Source: Bacilli bacterium (GTDB lineage Bacteria > Bacillota_I > Bacilli_A > RF39 > UBA660). From it: a stretch of 5,510 nucleotides of DNA. The stretch covers positions 1 through 5,510 of the forward strand of contig JAFPMR010000113.1 in the NCBI GenBank assembly GCA_017411235.1, read 5' to 3'. Each line of letters opens with the position of its first letter. Positions within the stretch are counted from its first letter, which is position 1. The notes under the pieces are model-generated. The model saw nothing but the letters and a program-made list of their open reading frames with translations, was not told where the DNA came from and did not search any database. Of this stretch, positions 4,939-5,510 are shown in pieces. Both the position numbers and the translations under genes were made by a program.

Positions 4939-5008
4939 GGCTGTTAACTGGTCCGCTATAACTAAGCGCATAACAGCTCTATTTATGTTAGTTACGCTAA
5001 CTGCATAA
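4939..5008. other. Two adjacent stem-loops, candidate structured RNA
   Basis: First stem: GCTGTTA (4940-4946) pairs with TAACAGC (4971-4977), enclosing an inner stem CGCT (4954-4957) with AGCG (4965-4968). Second stem: TTATG (4983-4987) with CATAA (5004-5008), continuing through a T-G wobble to AGTTA (4990-4994) with TAACT (4998-5002) around a CGC loop. The octamer GCATAACA occurs at 4968-4975 and 5003-5010, each time making up part of a 3' arm. This stretch between the array and the tail-region genes has no credible coding frame. It may be a 3' untranslated structure of the minus transcript, a small RNA, or a protein-binding site; the strand is undetermined. Confidence 0.4.
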
Positions 5009-5058
5009 CAACGATCAAAAGTATTATATTAGATAAATACGTACTTATCCATCATTTT

Positions 5059-5101
5059 ATATGGTATGGTTGTATTACTATAGGAACAACCATTACCATA
5101 T
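5059..5101. other. Long imperfect inverted repeat, 15-bp stem
   Basis: ATATGGTA (5059-5066) pairs with TACCATAT (5094-5101). After a one-base bulge (T5093), TGGTTGT (5067-5073) pairs with ACAACCA (5086-5092), leaving a 12-nt loop. No T-run follows on either strand, so it is not a standard terminator. It lies about 20 bp downstream of the ten-codon minus-strand gene and could protect an mRNA 3' end, be an operator, or mark an old insertion or recombination site. Confidence 0.5.
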
Positions 5102-5120
5102 AGGAAAACATAGTAATTAA

Positions 5121-5153
5121 TCATTTCTTTTTCTTACCACCTTTACAAGCCAT
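5121..5153 (-). CDS. Ten-codon basic peptide MACKGGKKKK
   Basis: The frame reads ATG, nine codons, then TGA. AAGGAG at 5160-5165 stands exactly six bases before the ATG, the best SD in the minus-strand part of the window. The peptide is Lys/Gly-rich with one Cys and no hydrophobic content. The strength and spacing of the SD, the lack of any longer frame in the same place, and the position just after the tail-region gene (24 bp from its stop) argue that it is translated. It could act as a nucleic-acid-binding or regulatory peptide, or its translation could matter more than its product. I recall tiny Gly/Lys-rich frames in similar phage positions but cannot confirm a family. Confidence 0.55.
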   Translation of the reverse strand: MACKGGKKKK

Positions 5154-5176
5154 AATGCTCTCCTTATTCAAATAGT

Positions 5177-5510
5177 TTAACCTTTACGCCCTTTCTCCAA
5201 TTCCTCAATCATGCTTTCCAATTCGTTAATTCTCACTCTAGCGTCATGCCTTTGTGATTTAACTTCCTGGTAGTCTGTTTCAGTTATTTCACCCTCTGCA
5301 AACTTAATAGCCTTGTAGTCGGTATCGGATAGATATTTTTTCAGTTCTACGATTTCAGCTTGATACTGCTCAATTAAAATCATGCTTTCAGTTTTATGTG
5401 GTGCAAAACCTTTGAGATAAATCCATCCATTCAGTTCGCTAACTTCTGTATCTGTAATAGCAACAGTGTTATCTTGCCAACCTAATTGATAAGCCACTGC
5501 AGTATTTTCA
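5177..5510 (-). CDS. Phage tail-region coiled-coil protein, 5' end outside the window
   Basis: The frame stays open to the window edge. A GTG at 5497-5495 could start a 106-residue protein, but no SD precedes it, and the codons above it (E-N-T-A) continue in frame, so the true start is probably outside and this is a partial gene. The visible N-terminal part, with NGWIYLKGFAPHK, resembles the small proteins that follow tail-fibre genes in many Bacillota phages. The C-terminal part, KKYLSDTDYKAIKFAEGEI followed by a heptad-like RINELESMIEELEKG helix, also matches the 'DYKAIKFAEGE' style of those proteins. The likely role is tail-fibre assembly or attachment; the exact function is unknown. Base composition is more balanced than in the array. 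Confidence 0.75.
   Translation of the reverse strand, partial: ENTAVAYQLGWQDNTVAITDTEVSELNGWIYLKGFAPHKTESMILIEQYQAEIVELKKYLSDTDYKAIKFAEGEITETDYQEVKSQRHDARVRINELESMIEELEKGRKG

Noticed and set aside
4876..4971. Minus-strand frame of 31 aa with a hydrophobic C-terminal half (begins MRLVIADQL)
   Set aside because: It has no Shine-Dalgarno site, runs straight through the perfect terminator hairpin, and ends antisense to paralogue 12. The hydrophobic stretch is probably by chance.
4939..5010. tRNA gene
   Set aside because: The stem-loops do not form a cloverleaf: there is no 7-bp acceptor stem joined to T-arm and anticodon-arm elements, and no CCA end.
5059..5101. Terminal inverted repeats of a small mobile element
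   Set aside because: The two arms are only 12 nt apart, with nothing between them, and no flanking target-site duplication or transposase is seen; a hairpin is the simpler reading.

Overview
The window looks like part of an AT-rich phage or prophage genome. The host is probably a low-GC Bacillota-like bacterium: Shine-Dalgarno (SD) sites of the AAGGAG type precede most starts, the standard code is used, and the right-edge protein resembles the small coiled-coil proteins found beside tail genes in phages of Bacillota, Negativicutes included. The host call is an inference from style, not from a marker gene.

Layout, left to right. Positions 1-76 are GC-rich and end in a hairpin plus T-run that reads as a plus-strand terminator. 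Two minus-strand genes follow (871-1068 encodes 65 aa; 77-871 encodes 264 aa). They overlap by one base and form a small operon of unknown function. A 129-bp divergent intergenic region (1069-1197) holds a GC-rich hairpin in an otherwise A/T sequence and should drive both directions. From 1198 to 4893, on the plus strand, lie twelve consecutive small genes of about 89-129 codons. Every one ends in a variant of Y-[LF]-x-[IL]-[IL]-G-[FYL], and most begin with a helix leading into [LMIV]-P-x-x-[LIV]-[FYL]. They are divergent paralogues in tandem, with a period of about 300 bp. The start of each overlaps the stop of the one before, often by exactly 11 nt. The codons of the conserved C-terminal motif often contain the SD sequence of the next gene. 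A tiny reading frame at 4883-4912 repeats this junction and looks like the seed or remnant of a thirteenth unit.

From 4914 to 5101 there is no convincing protein gene. The stretch holds a terminator-like hairpin whose U-tract suits the minus strand, two further stem-loops with a shared 8-bp repeat, and a long 15-bp hairpin. To the right, on the minus strand, are a ten-codon gene with a near-perfect SD (5121-5153) and the 3' end of the tail-region gene (5177-5510, cut by the window edge).

The twelve-gene array is the main interest. It sits on the strand opposite to the presumed late (tail) genes, is more AT-rich than the right flank, and has its own leader, so it is best read as an independently expressed accessory cassette. 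I recognise no known family. The proteins look soluble and cytoplasmic, with no signal peptide or membrane segment. Strong divergence around one conserved frame fits a diversifying role such as inhibiting variable host or competing-phage factors (anti-defence or immunity type), but this is inference only.
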